Assembly (NCBI GenBank): GCA_025890175.1
Contig: JANPYM010000004.1
Span: forward strand, 1,743,134 to 1,807,133
Direction: 5' to 3'
DNA length: 64,000 nt
Source of the DNA: Ciborinia camelliae
Taxonomy: Eukaryota; Ascomycota; Leotiomycetes; Helotiales; Sclerotiniaceae
Shown here one piece after another: positions 1 through 12,389 of this stretch (position 1 is the first letter of the stretch; the number at the start of each line of letters is the position of its first letter). The notes under the pieces were generated by a model that worked only from the letters and a program-made list of their open reading frames with translations, made no database searches and had not been told where the DNA came from. The position numbers and the translations under genes are program-made.

Positions 1-720
1 TTATAAAATATTTATTAAAAAATGATGATAATTTATATAAATATAAATTAAATAAATAATAAAATTAATAAAAAAAATATTTTTAAAAAAATTATAATAT
101 TTTATAAAAAACTAATATTATAAATATTAAAAAAATAATACTCTATATCAATTTTGATAATAAAATCAAAATATATTATAATAATAATATTTGCAAAACA
201 AAATTAATAAATAATCTAAATATTTAGAAATTTGAAAATACCTAAATATATTAAAAATAATAAAATACCACAATTATTTGGAAATAATATTAAAACAATT
301 ATATTAACCAAGAATTTTTATTTTCATAAAAAATTAAAATATATTAATATTTGTTATTATTATATCCACAATTTAATTAAGTAAAAAAAATTAAAAATAA
401 TTTATATACCAATAAAAGATATAATAATGAATAATTTAACTAAATTATTAAAAAAAGTTGTTTTTGAAAAATTTAAAAATCAATTAAAAATTATTAAAAA
501 AAAAAAATAAAAAAATTAAAATATATCCTATAAAAAAATATTGAAAAATCAGATTACATAATTTCTGGTTACATAATCAAGAATTACATAATAAACTATA
601 CTATATAAAATATAGGGAAATAATATATAAAAACAACTAAACTACCACCAAATATATACTCCTTAATTAAATCAATTTATTATATTTTACCCTAATACTC
701 CTTCCTACCGTATTACTGGT
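1..720. repeat. Extremely AT-rich block, RIP-like repeat relic
   Basis: The block is almost only A and T, far more so than the rest of the window, with runs of A and T and no open frame of note. Such blocks in ascomycetes are usually transposon copies degraded by repeat-induced C-to-T mutation; that is inference, since no transposase or polymerase can be read. Near its right side (about 550-595) the 9-mer TTACATAAT occurs three times as closely spaced direct copies, which could be a leftover of an element end. It stops abruptly near 700. Confidence 0.5.
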
Positions 721-734
721 CATCCTAGGATATA

Positions 735-845
735 TGATTAATAATTTATCATTTATCATTTATCATTTATCATTTATCATTTATCATTTATCATTTATCA
801 TTTATCATTTATCATTTATCATTTATCATTTATTATCCATCATTC
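735..845. repeat. 7-base tandem repeat (ATTTATC)n
   Basis: A nearly perfect 7-base satellite, unit ATTTATC, is repeated about 13 to 15 times and then decays into variants (ATTATCC, ATTCATT, CATCCATC) up to about 930. It directly follows the AT-rich block. An open frame across it is only a by-product of the repeat. Confidence 0.85.
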
Positions 846-929
846 ATTATCCATTATCCATTATTTATCATTCATTATTCATTATCCATCATCCATCATC
901 CATCATCTATCATTTATCATTTAACATTC

Positions 930-2060
930 ATTATTTAACAACATTATATCATATCACATTACATTACATCCCTATAATCAAAAATAAATCCATATATTCA
1001 TAAATCCAAGAATCTATAAACACTTAAATTATATTATATTCTACAATTTAAAGGGAGAAAGAAAAAGAATTCAGGTTTTGAAATCTTGTATGTAGAAGAA
1101 TATAATATCATATAATAGCTAGGTATTAGTAGGTAGAGGTATAGTATAATATATGTATGCATGCTAGGTTGATTAGTTGGTTGATTTAATGTCGAGCTCT
1201 GAGTTTGAATTGTATCTTCTTCTTCATCAAGTAATCAAGAAGGAGTGAGTAATCAAGAAGGAGTGAGCGAGTGAATAAGTGAGTGAGTTACAAAAACGGG
1301 AGAGGATGATAGAATGAAGGGGGCATGATTTATATATCCAACCAATCCCAATCCCCGCCCCTCCCCCAATATCCCCCCAATATCCCCCCAAAATCCCAAT
1401 CCCAACCCCCAAAAAAGTTATTCCCAAAAACACAACAGCGAAAAGTATCCACACCAATCTAATTCAGCACTGCTTCAGAAAAATCAGACGGAATCTCCCA
1501 ACCCCAANNNNNNNNNNCGAGATTCATATACCAGCCTGCCGATCTGTTATGTGATTGTTGAAGAGAGTTTTGGATTTCTCCACGGAATGGAATGATTGAT
1601 GGGTTGGGTTGGGTGGGGTGGGGTTGTTTATATAGGTAGATGGGTATGTAGGTATGTAGGTATGTACGTAGGTATGTATGAGAGAGGAGGGAAGAGGGGG
1701 AGAGAGAGAGAGAGAGATAGGAGGGAAGAGGGAAGAGGGGGAGGGGAAAGTGAAGAAGGTGTTTATTGATATTGGGAATGGGGGGGGGGGGGATTGCGAG
1801 AGGTATGGAAGAAATGCAATGGAGCATGAATGGGATGAACGGGATGAATAGAACGAATGCAGAACTATCTGCGAGTGATTTAGGTAACTCTATGTAGAAC
1901 AAGTCCCCATAGATGTACAGTATTCATGATACCAAAAATACACAAATGAGAATTGGAATTCTAAAGCTCATTCATCATTGATCCATCAATTATCAATGAA
2001 TTCCCTACCCAACCAACCAAAAAGCCCCCCGAACTCCCAATACCCATCCCATCTCCCCCC
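930..2060. other. Intergenic, low complexity, with assembly gap
   Basis: No supported gene. It holds an assembly gap of ten Ns at 1508-1517, GGTATGTA and GAGA microsatellites around 1640-1740, a G run near 1782, and a GTTTATATAGG element near 1626. Minus-strand open frames across the gap have no recognisable domain. The part next to 2060 is probably the 3' flank of the minus-strand hydrolase-like gene. Confidence 0.5.
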
Positions 2061-3002
2061 TCAAACCTCGCTCATCCCCACCGGAACCCCCATCCTCAAC
2101 CTCCTCCCCCAAAACCTCATCAACGGCAAAACCTCTTCCCGCGCCCTCATCATGCCATCGCCCTCTCTCTCCCACTTCACATATTCGACGTCGTGAAAAA
2201 CATTCCTGATGCTCTGCAACGCCGTTCTCGTGATTTGGGAATGTCGATTACCGCCCGCGACCAGGATGGGGGTTTTGATTTTCCCATTCGCATTCGCATT
2301 CGAATTCCCCCCCAAACTCGACAACGACGACGCGAGACTAAAAGAAGCAGGCAAAGCCCCCCCAATCGACACCGCGCCGCCCAATTCCCCATACTTCGCG
2401 ACCGAAGCCAGCGTACACAAAGCCAGCATGCCGCCCTGACCAAACCCGAAGAGAAAGATATTGCGCGGGGGATAATGACAAGTTGCGATTAACGTGTCGA
2501 TGAGAGAGGAGACGAGGGTGATGGAGGGAGAGAGATCGGCATCGGGATCGAGGTCGCCGGTCGAAGAGTTGAATTCGAGATCGCGCGACCAGTGGAAGGA
2601 GGGGGCTTCGGATCCTATTATGAGGGCCGGGATGGGGGTGGGTGCTTGTGGGATTAGGGAGGCGGTTTGCGGGAGGGAGAGGTTTTGCGCTGGAGGAGGG
2701 GGGTTAGTTTGCTTGTGGTCTTGTTTTCAGATGAATCTGATATATATATATATATATATTGAACCGCATTCCCAGATAAACCGATCCCAATAATAAGAGA
2801 GAACATCATCTCCCGAAATAAATGTAACTAAAGCAAGCAAAAGGCAACAAAACTCACCAAGTTGTGTGAACCCGCCCTTCGTATCCCCCAACCCATGAAG
2901 CAAAATCAAAATATTAGTATTCCTCCCATCATTCGGCGGCAAAACATCACAGAGAAGATTCTTGGGGAGATCATCTGGTGTTGGCAAACGTGGCGTTGAC
3001 AT
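2061..3002 (-). CDS. Acyl-protein thioesterase-like alpha/beta hydrolase, probably catalytically dead
   Basis: Two exons, 3002..2858 and 2719..2061, give 267 residues; donor GTGAGT, acceptor AAG chosen because it restores the frame and skips an in-frame stop. The N-terminal half has the family signature LILLHGLGDTKGGFTQLG, and the second exon has IIGSEAPSFHWSRDLEF, both as in lysophospholipase/acyl-protein thioesterase proteins. The nucleophile elbow, normally GFSQGG, reads GFGQGG, so the serine is replaced by glycine. The segment normally holding the aspartate (HGDxD) reads AGGNRHSQIT, and the segment normally holding the histidine (GMMHS) reads DGMMRAR. All three usual catalytic residues therefore seem absent. 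A binding or regulatory role would fit better than hydrolysis. A divergent active site cannot be excluded. Family assignment is firm, function is not. Confidence 0.8.
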
Positions 3003-5690
3003 ATTTCTTGACTTGTCTTTTTTTCTAATGCATGCTGTATCTCCAAGTCCTGTCAGCCTTTCTCACAAGGCTGATTATTTTTTTGTTTTTTTATGCGTAT
3101 CACTAGGATGAGATGAGATGAGATGTTGCATAAATACCCCACTCTTATGCAAATGATATGATGAGATATGAAGTGATAAAAGTGATAAAAGCTCAGCCAC
3201 ACGAAAAACAAGCAACGGCCACGATGCCAAGCAAAACGCCAATGAAGCTTGTTCAGCTGAACCCTTGGACTTTATCAATGAACCCTTGATAAATCCGAAC
3301 TATGCATAACCCTGGAAATTGAAGAACAAGAAAATAAGGGTGGGAATTGCCGAAGTAGCGGAGAGGTGCTGGAGCTGGAGCTTTCAACTTTCCCGGAAGC
3401 TTGAAGCTTACCTAGGTAGTCGGGTACCTTAGGAGGGAACCTTATGCTTGATATCAAGTATAGTATGCCCAGGGATTTGGGTTTGCCTTTCCGAGGTCCT
3501 TTCTTTTCTTTTCCTTTCCTTTCCTTTCCTTCCCTTCCTTTTCTACTATAGAATTGGGAGATTTCGCTTTAAGGTTATTTATTTATTATGCAGTACCGCG
3601 AAGAGCGAGGGTCATCGGACTTGGTTATTACTCTCGACTACAGCTATTGCTCATATACACTGCCTCGACTACATATTATACCTCCACGAAGTATACTTAT
3701 TACCGAATTGAATTAGCAAGGAAGGAAGAGGAAGTACTAGGTAGCTATAACGATATCTATGGGATTCTGGAATCTGTATGAGAGATACCGGACCTAGGTC
3801 CTAGGGATATCGCTGTAACATTGTCAGGGTCCAGCTATACAAGGATTCAGATGTGATGTATGATGTGATGTACTGAACCCCTCCCTCATCCACCCATCCA
3901 GATTCCACCCATCTGATGCAATGCATAGAGGGGTGAAGCAGGCAGGAGTGAGGCAATGCAAAACCCCTTGATGGTCCATCAATTCAATTCAATACGATAA
4001 TGGGAATGGGAATAGAAACGATGGGAAACGAAAGAAAATAAAAATACCTACCTACCTACATTAAAGCCACGGTGGTCTAGGTTAGACTCTTTACCCATTC
4101 GAATTAATACCTCCCTACCTTAGGAACTGTAGTTGAAACCCGACACTATTTGTGAAGAATCTGGATTCCGGTCATGGTATTTTACAAGTGGACCTCATGA
4201 CTTCCGTGTCATAGACTGATTGATTAATCGACCCTAAAGATCTAATTCCCAACCTGAAGGTTGAGATACTTCTTACCTAGGTAGATAGGTATATATTTTG
4301 AATTCAGTTATTGTCTAGGTACCTATAGAGCTGGTACATTTACGGGAGAGATCTACCGGTAGGTACGTACGTACGTACTACGTATACGGTACTCAGGTAC
4401 TGATGACGATTTGATGGCTGGGATATCCCAAGGTTCCATTGTTTTGGCATCAGTTGATGGAAAAGTACCTAAGGTAAGGTCGGGTCGGGATTCGGGAACT
4501 ACCGATGATGCTTGAGGGAGGGGTTCGCCTGAATATCGTATATATATACTATTACCTAGTACCTACTCTCCCCTCCGTACAGTATTTTTACCGCGCAATT
4601 TGTACGGAGTATGGCGTGGCGTATGTACCTACTAGGGAGGTAATAATGGATACGATATTTTGATGTTGAAACAGTTTCAGGACAACGGGATGAGAAATCA
4701 TGTATCTAGGAGGTAGGGGATCGATTTGATTCTGTGAATTTTGATGATGATGATGGTGAATTGGTGATTGATGAAAAGAGGGTCTGTTGATCTGAGACCT
4801 TCGATACAATTTCATGCTTGTGTAGGGACCTTGCCCCTCAATAGAATAGCTGTGTTGTACATTGCTTGTACAACGCAATGGGGAGCTGTATGCTATGTAT
4901 GATGGATGGATGTATCGTTGTTATTTCTATTCTAGATTTCGAGATATTGAGGAGGTGGTATTCTAGATCTGTTGATAGCTAAGGTAGCTAGGTAGGTATG
5001 AGGATAGCAGAGAGTTTATTATTAGTCCTGAGTGAAAGGCTAGCCTTCATCCCACAAACACCTTTCTCCAAAGCCTCATGACCTCATTTGAGAAGGTAAT
5101 TGGTTGAGTAGCAAGTTAAATCAGCTTACCCAGGTGTTGTTTGAAGATTCCATAACATTCTCTCTAAGCCACGCAAGCTGTGCAACACTTGTCTATGAGT
5201 AACTTTAGTGTCATGCAAGGTGGGGTTTGATATGTGATACCATGGATTTTGTGTTGCCATCCATATATTTTCATTTTCACCCATGTATAAGCGGGGCAGG
5301 ATATTCCATTGAATGGTGTCGAATGAACGGTGAATCATCTACTCCTACTCTATTGAGTTTAATCCATCGTGAAATGTGTGGCTTTGAATGTGAATGGAGA
5401 TCTGTCATTGGCCAATTTGCTGACCGGGGAGATAATTTCCACTTCATATCCGAAGTTGTAGATGTGGGCGATGCCCAGGTGGTGAATGTATGAAATCTGG
5501 TGATTCTTGAGGCACAGCAAAAAGAGTGGATGGTGGGTGATAGGTGGTAGCTTTATTTAAACCCCTCGTATCTCCCCTCCTCAACGCTTTCCTTCTCATC
5601 AACAACTACAATTCTACATCTTCAATCAACTTCAATCAACTACAATACCCTTTTCAAACCTTTCAACTTTCACCAAATAAATCTATCAAA
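3003..5690. other. Intergenic region with no supported gene
   Basis: Upstream flank shared by the minus-strand hydrolase-like gene and the plus-strand CipC-like gene. It contains pyrimidine runs (about 3500-3545), CCTAGGTA/GGTA motifs, a GTAC microsatellite near 4365-4378 and short open frames without any recognisable domain. A TTTATTTAAA sequence near 5553 lies about 140 bases before the CipC-like start and may act as its TATA element. Confidence 0.5.
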
Positions 5691-6329
5691 ATGGTTTTCG
5701 GCTGGGGTACGTTCCTTTCATTACCTTTCCCCTCCTCTCTATCTTGCTTGAGAGTCATACCCCACCTTGATACTATAGCCAAGAAAGATGAAGCTTATAC
5801 TAACATATCTCTCACTATAGGAGAATCTCAAGAACATTACGATCAATACCAAAGCCAAGACACTGCCAGTCTCGGCCATGAAGTTCTCGCAGGTGGTGCT
5901 GGTTTCACTGCCATGAAGTTGTTCGAGGACCATCAACGCAAGCAAGGTATGTTCGAGCGTCACTTCTTAGCACCCCTCATCTACATACCGACCAGTACTG
6001 ATACCAATCATCTACAGGAAAGCCAGTCTCCCACGCTTTCGCCAAGGAGCTCATCGCCGGTTTTGCCTCTGCTGAAATCGACAAGTTGGCCGAGACCAAG
6101 GGTGAGGACTGGGTCCGTGAGCACCGCATGAAGGAGAAGGCTGAAGAGCAAGCCGTTCATCTCTATGACCAACACTACGGTCAAGATGATCAATATGACC
6201 CGTACGTTTTCCCTCCACCTGCCTTGCCTTTCCTATCCACATTACTTCCCTTGCTAACATATCTTTTCCTTTTCTAGAAGCCAACGTGGTCCTCCAGAGC
6301 ACTTCAACAACTACGAGAACGACTACTAA
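5691..6329 (+). CDS. CipC-like protein (DUF3759 family)
   Basis: Four exons, 5691-5706, 5821-5946, 6018-6201 and 6278-6329, give 125 residues. All three introns have GTANGT donors and TAG/CAG acceptors and keep the frame. The protein starts MVFGWGESQEHYDQYQ and has the two half-repeats typical of the family: LGHEVLAGGAGFTAMKLFED followed by VSHAFAKELIAGFASAEIDK. A charged helix with ETKGEDW comes next, then a His/Gln/Tyr-rich tail. CipC-like proteins were named after a concanamycin-induced Aspergillus protein; they are small, soluble, abundant under stress, and of unknown biochemical role. No signal peptide is visible. The very short first exon (16 bases) means an ORF-only search would miss the true start. 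A 5' leader rich in CAATC/TCAAC fits a highly expressed fungal gene. Confidence 0.88.
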
Positions 6330-7273
6330 ATTTGACGACTTGAATCAGCATGGGATCGATCGACGTGACATCAGAATTGATAGTATGATGGATTGATTGG
6401 TTCTTTTTGCTCTTTGGTTGGGGAATTTTCTATGATGATGATGAACTTTTTTAGCTTTTTGCTTTTTATGATGGATGATACCGCCTGGGAAAAACCCGGG
6501 TCCTTCCGCAGAATTGAGTCTCAATCGAAATAAAGGATTTTGACCAATGTTGTTTGCTTTCTTGATTTGGCCTGAGTGATTTGTGATTGATGTGAAGATA
6601 TATCTTGAACCGTTGCCATCAGGTAAAGGTAGCTTTATAATCTGATGTTTATATATCTAGGTATAATGAAGTTGCAATTGAAGATGTTGATGTTTGATAT
6701 TATTAATGATTGTCTGAAACATATATTGCCAAGAATGCAATGGTACCTTCCAAGACGGGACCGGGAGATAACCAACCTAGAGATAAGATCTGAACCCTCC
6801 GATTACGGTGAAGGGGAAGGGGGTAAAGACCCAAAAAAAAGAGTGAAGCTATCGCCAAGACTATCGGTGTACCTAAGGTACCCCTAGCTAGGTAACATTG
6901 AACAGGTCAATATTGAGGAGGCTGTGATACTGTACGGTATTCTTCCAATTTTAATTCAATCGATCATCACAACATAACACAACATAACCAACCTCCCGAT
7001 ACATCACATCCCATCTTTGACTCAACCCAACTCAACTCTCAATTCATCTCAGCAATCAATTACTCCTGAGGAACTTTCAATTCCTCAATTATCATCCATC
7101 AATCCATCACTTCACGCCATCCCATCACATCGCGTCATTATCAATCTGGTATCGTCATCTTCGTCGATATATCACTACGCTACCTAGTACTTAGGTAACC
7201 TTAACTTTACTCTTACTCTTACTCTACAAATCCCGTACCGACACATACCGTGTCCGCCAATCCGTAAATCACA
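6330..7273. other. Intergenic: 3' flank of the CipC-like gene and aminopeptidase leader
   Basis: No gene seen. The last 300 bases are a CA/TC-rich leader typical of fungal 5' untranslated regions and end in a good start context (ATCACAATGGCC) for the aminopeptidase. Confidence 0.5.
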
Positions 7274-9684
7274 ATGGCCAAAAACAAGCCCTCAACCTCT
7301 TCCCTTCAAACCACCCCAATTGCTCCTCCTTCAATTCCCACAACGATGCCTCAAGAACTACCCATTCGCACAATTCGTACAACTCCAGTTGTCAGACGCA
7401 CTGGCATATCTCTCAATGTGCCTCAAGAACTACCAATTCGCAGTCTCGGAGCTGAGGCTGGGCCGGGAATATCTAAATCAGGCACGCCCAACGTGAAGGT
7501 GCTATACCAAGAGCCACTTGCACGACCTGGAGAGTCATTCCCAGAGTCATTCGCACCGTTCTCTTACATTGATGAAAAAGGACATCTCCAGCGCCTCGGG
7601 GACGATACGATGGGAAGAGAAACTGAGCCATCTAAGGTCTATGAAGGTCCATCTTTTGTGGAATATATTAATCAGGCAGATAGTTGGGAAGAAAGGCAAA
7701 ATAGAATACGAGATGTGAAAATATCAGAAGCGAGCATGCAAGCAGTGAGAAAGAGATGGGAAGAACAGGACAGGAAAAATGAGTTGATTGAAAAGGCTAG
7801 ACAAGCAAGAAGATCACGTTCTTCACTTTCTTCATCTATTGAAAACGAGCAAAGATTGGAGGAAACGTGGGCTCAAACTTTTCCAAATTCCACTCCCGCA
7901 GTTGAATTCAGTAAACAATCATCCGCTGAGGGAACCCTAACTACATTATATGAGATGATGTCAAAGAGGCTCCTTCAACATTCATCGGTTGAGACTGAAA
8001 ATACTCATGCAAATTGCGAAGAAACTTTGTTTCAGAGATACCATGAAAGTATGCAGAACCATGGGAAATCACTCATTGGAAACGGGATGAGAAATGTTGC
8101 AAGAGATCAGATGAGACAGATGCGACTCAAGAATCAGTTGAGACTCCATGAACCGGAGGAATATGCAGAACCCTTTATCAATTTCATGACGGAAAACCCA
8201 ACAATTTGGCATGCGATTCAATATTGGGAGAATAAGTTAGAGAAGGCTGGATTTGTCAAGGTTAGTTCATCTCCTATTCATCTCCATTCTTGACAACTAA
8301 ATTTAATTCAACATGGAAATCAAAATTGCTAATGATGAATCTATAGCTCTCACCTCGTGAATCATGGAACGACAAGCTCAAACCCAATGGCAAATATTAC
8401 TTAAATCGTAATGGTACATCCCTCATTGCATTCGTCGTCGGCGGCGCCTATACATCTGGAAATGGAATAGCAATGGTCGCCGCACACTCCGATTCGCTCA
8501 CAGCTCGCCTAAAGCCTGTCAGTGCTAAAAACAATAAAGCTGGATATGTACAACTTGGAGTTGCTCCTTATGCTGGTGCTTTGAATGAAACTTGGTGGGA
8601 CAGAGATCTTGGTATCGGTGGTAGAGTTTTGGTCAAGGATGAGAAAACTGGATCTATTTCTCAACAGTTGGTGAAATTGGATTGGCCAATTGCACGTATC
8701 CCAAGTCTTGCTCCTCATTTCGGTGTTGGAATGTTTGGTCAAAATAATAAGGAAACACAAGTCGTACCAATTATTGGTCTCGATAATTCCGATATTGAAT
8801 CTTCAGCTTCATCCTCATCCTCATCCAAGGAATTCCAAACATCAAGCATATTGGGTGCAAAGTCCTCATTCGTCTCTACCCAACCACCAAAACTTGTCAA
8901 CCTTATTGCCAAACAATTGGGTATTGAGAATGAGGAAAACATCATCAACTGGGAACTGGAACTCTTTGATACACAACCTGCTCAACTCGGTGGTCTCGAT
9001 AAAGAATTTATTTTCTCGGGCCGCATTGATGATAAAGTATGTTCATGGTCCTCCATCGAAGCACTCCTCGCTAGCTCCGTTTCCGATGAATCCAAATCTT
9101 CCGGCATCATTTCCATGGTCGCTCTCTTCGATGATGAAGAAATCGGCTCGCTCTTGCGCCAAGGTGCAAATGGTAATTTCCTCCCAGGAACCGTTGAACG
9201 TATTGTAGAGTCCTTCAATGATTCCACATATAGTCCAAATATCTTGATGGAAACATATGCCAAATCTTACCTGGTCTCTTTTGACGTCACCCACGCCGCC
9301 AATCCCAATTTCCTCGAAAAATACCTCGAAAACCATGCCCCGAGATTGAACGTCGGATTAACCGTCACGACCGATAGCAATGGACACACGACGTCAGATT
9401 CCGTCTCCACGGCTATCTTTCAGCGATTGGCGGAGAAGTCCGGACAGCAATTGCAAACGTTCATGATTCGAAATGATAGTCGTTCGGGTGGTACGGTCGG
9501 ACCTATGTTGAGCTCCAAAATGGGGGTTCGGGCGATCGATGTCGGGATTCCTCAGTTGAGCATGCATAGTGTTCGCGCGACGACGGGGTCCTTGGATCCG
9601 GGATTGGGCGTCCAGATGATTAATGCTGTGTTTGGGGGCTGGGAGGCGGTGGATGCAGAGTTTGCTGCTGGGGATGGGTGGTAG
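7274..9684 (+). CDS. M18 family aminopeptidase (yeast Ape1/Lap4-like) with long N-terminal extension
   Basis: Two exons, 7274-8260 and 8347-9684, give 774 residues; the intron starts GTTAGT, ends ATAG and is in phase 0. From about residue 290 the protein follows the M18 metallopeptidase fold: EPFINFMTENPTIWHAI, then VAAHSD (zinc His near 376), APYAGALNETWWDRDLGIGG, FSGRIDD, LFDDEEIGS (catalytic/zinc Glu near 593-594), SFDVTHAANPN, and SMHSVRATTG (zinc His near 736). The wording is closer to yeast vacuolar aminopeptidase I (Lap4/Ape1) than to cytosolic aspartyl aminopeptidase. Such enzymes remove N-terminal residues from peptides in the vacuole and assemble as dodecamers. The first ~285 residues are unusual: a Pro/Thr-rich start with two copies of PQELPIR, then a charged, probably helical region. 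Ape1 has only a propeptide of about 45 residues. A wrongly merged upstream gene is possible, but the frame is open without a break. Confidence 0.9.
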
Positions 9685-11674
9685 GGTGGAGAAATCTGGG
9701 GATGGATGGTTGATTGAAGGGATTGGGTTGGAGGTTGGGGGTTGGGGGTTGATGGTTGAGGGATAGCGGGTAGGGGATAGGGGATATTATGCGTGGAGTT
9801 CGTTGCTTTGAAGTGGCACTTTACGTTGGGGGATACGAATCGTGGAAGTGGAAGTGGAAGTGGTCGTGGATGTGGATGTGGATCTGCATGGAGATGTATA
9901 CATCATCTTTGACTATTGGAATTCACATATACACATATATAGTATTTATTAGAGTACTCGGTGCTCGTACTCGTGCTTGTATTTATCTTGTCCGTACTTA
10001 TCTTGTTTTGTCTTATCTTGTCTTGTCTTGTTTAATGGTAGAAATTTCTTTCTTTCGCTATTATGGTATTTATTGATTTATCTATTATTTGTGGACTGGT
10101 TGATTGATTTATTGGTTGACTGGTTGACTGGTTTATTTGTTGACTGGTTGACTGGGTGTTCTCGTTCTAGCGTTTCATCAAAACGTTTTTCATGTTTATT
10201 GGGTGGATTTTGAGGTTGGAGGTTTGAGGTTTAAGGATTGAGGTTTGGGGGGTAGGGAGTGGGGGGTGGGGAGTGAGGTTTGAGGTTTGAGGTTTGGGAA
10301 GGGAGAAATAGGGAGTAGAAAGTAGGGAGTAGGAAGTAAGGAGTAGAAAGTAGGGAGTAAGGAGTAGGGAGTGAGGAGGGGGGAGGGGGTTTATTTTTGA
10401 GTGGTTCGTATTTAATTCGGAAGATTGAAACTTGAAATGTTGGGTGGAATGTTAGGTGGGAGGTTGGGTGGAATGTTAGGTGGGATGTTGGATGGAATCA
10501 AAATATTGGAATCAAGATATTGAAATCAGGATATTGAAATATCTTTCATGACCGACAGAGTGGAGACTTTGGGGAGAGTGTGAGGGGGAATAGCTTAGGT
10601 GGTTTGGGGTTAGGGTTTTGGTAATTGGTAATTGAGGGAAAGGGAGGTCGAAGGGGAAGATCGAAAAGGAGGGGAAGTGAGAGGAGAAGGGGGAGAGGCA
10701 GAAGGGAGGGTGATATAAGTACGATGGAATCATCATCTGTAAAGAAAAATAAGATATCAAGGAGAACGTGGAACGTGAAATCAAATCGACGCAGGGTCGG
10801 GGGATGGATGGATGGATGGTTTGCGTGACTTGGGTTTTTGGTGTTTATGTGATGTAAAGGGGATTGAATGGAGATAGATAGATATTTTTGGATTAGATGA
10901 TTCAGATTGGAATGGAGTGGAGTGCTAAGTGTAAATTACTTTATAAACTTTATAAACTTGATAAACGGGTGGAATAGATAGGTGGGTAGGTAGGTGGGTA
11001 GGTGGGTAACGATCGTGGAGTGGTATAGTGTACAATGGAGTGGTATATGGCGTGGATTTGGACTTGGCTTTGGATTTGGATTTGGATGTTGAGGCTAAAA
11101 GTTGGAAAGGGGGAGAATGAGAATGAGAAGGAGGAAGAAAGAGAATGTTTTGGAGAGAGGGGGAGGAGGGATAGGAAGGAGAAGGTTTATTAGCTGATAA
11201 GTGATAAGTGGTAAGTGATAAGTAATATGATAGTGGAGTGTGAGTGTGAGTGTGGGATGATTGTTAGCGATTATTGGGAGTGATGGTAATGGCAATTGGA
11301 AATTGGAAATTATTGAAGAGAGAGTTGGAGGGGGGGTTGAAGAATGCTCGGTTGGGAATAGGAGGGAGAGTGGGGTGGGATGGGATGAGATGGGACGGGA
11401 TAATATAAAATGGAATGAATCGAGTTGAGATACATGAATATATTCAAACGAGGATATAGGATCTCTTAACAATTCAATTGGATATGGGATAAAGATTTGT
11501 GTATATATGCGTGTATAAGTATATGTATATGTATATGCGTTTGTAGGAAAGAGCATGAAATAGCCGAAATAGACGGATCAGGCGATGTAAAATGGGAGTC
11601 CTCTGTAGCTGGAGACGTTTGTATTCGGGATTTCGGAATGGGTTTGTGGGTTTAGATAGAGTCTGGGAGGGGAA

Positions 11675-11686
11675 GTTTATATAGAA
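11675..11686 (-). promoter_or_regulatory. TATA-type element, minus orientation
   Basis: Read on the minus strand this is TTCTATATAAAC, sharing the 10-mer CTATATAAAC with the elements at 12378, 14641, 15114 and 16488. Downstream on the minus strand the sequence is C/T-rich. No clear coding region follows. Confidence 0.35.
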
Positions 11687-12377
11687 GTTGAATTGTATAT
11701 TCTGAGTTGAGTTGTGGGTCGTAGTGAATGAGGAGGGGAGTGGAAAGGGGGTGGGATGGAGATGAGGGTTTGAGGTGGCTAGTGAATGATAAGAGTGACT
11801 GTGAAATTTCAAGACTGGGGATAACTTTTGGGGAACTTGAAAGAAGATGGCTGATGAGAGTAGAGGTTTATAAAAAGATCGTAGGTTTGGGGGGGACGGG
11901 GGGAAATCACGAGTTAGCACAATTACAAGACGGACAATAGTTTGATTTGCCATCGGAAGGATTTGTTGAATGGGTTATTTGTAAGTGGATATATGGGTTG
12001 GAAGTTTTAGATTTATTTGTAGGATTAAGAAATCTAGCGAAGGGAAGTAGTTGTTGGGATTTGTGGAGAAGCCTTGTGGATGGGATGAAAGACTTGGGGC
12101 CCTTTTTTGTTATATTGTTTTCTTCTCCTTCTGATTTGTGGAATGAATAACATTTTTCTGGTTATGATTACAGTATAAAGATGAGTGATAGCAAAACCCT
12201 CGATCCGGGTCCATAATTTATTCCATACCGGGAGTTTTCTACAACACTATGAATGTGTGTCGAGTGTTGATATCTGACTTGTACGCATGATGGAAAATGT
12301 TTCCGCAAGGTTCGCCCCTTTCATCCTTGTCTACTAAGGTTAGCACGTTCTATAGAGTATGGGATTTGGGGTGCGGA

Positions 12378-12389
12378 GTTTATATAGCA
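12378..12389 (-). promoter_or_regulatory. TATA-type element, minus orientation
   Basis: On the minus strand it reads TGCTATATAAAC. The first ATG downstream on that strand opens a 25-codon frame, which is about what chance would give. Confidence 0.35.

Noticed and set aside
1459..1902. Minus-strand frame of 147 codons across the N gap
   Set aside because: It crosses the assembly gap, is rich in Pro/Leu/Ser/Tyr from GGTATGTA and GAGA repeats, and shows no domain.
11095..11953. Two overlapping minus-strand frames of about 150 codons behind a TATA-like element
   Set aside because: Low-complexity Tyr/Thr, Pro/Leu/Ser composition derived from strand-biased DNA; no signal peptide or domain.
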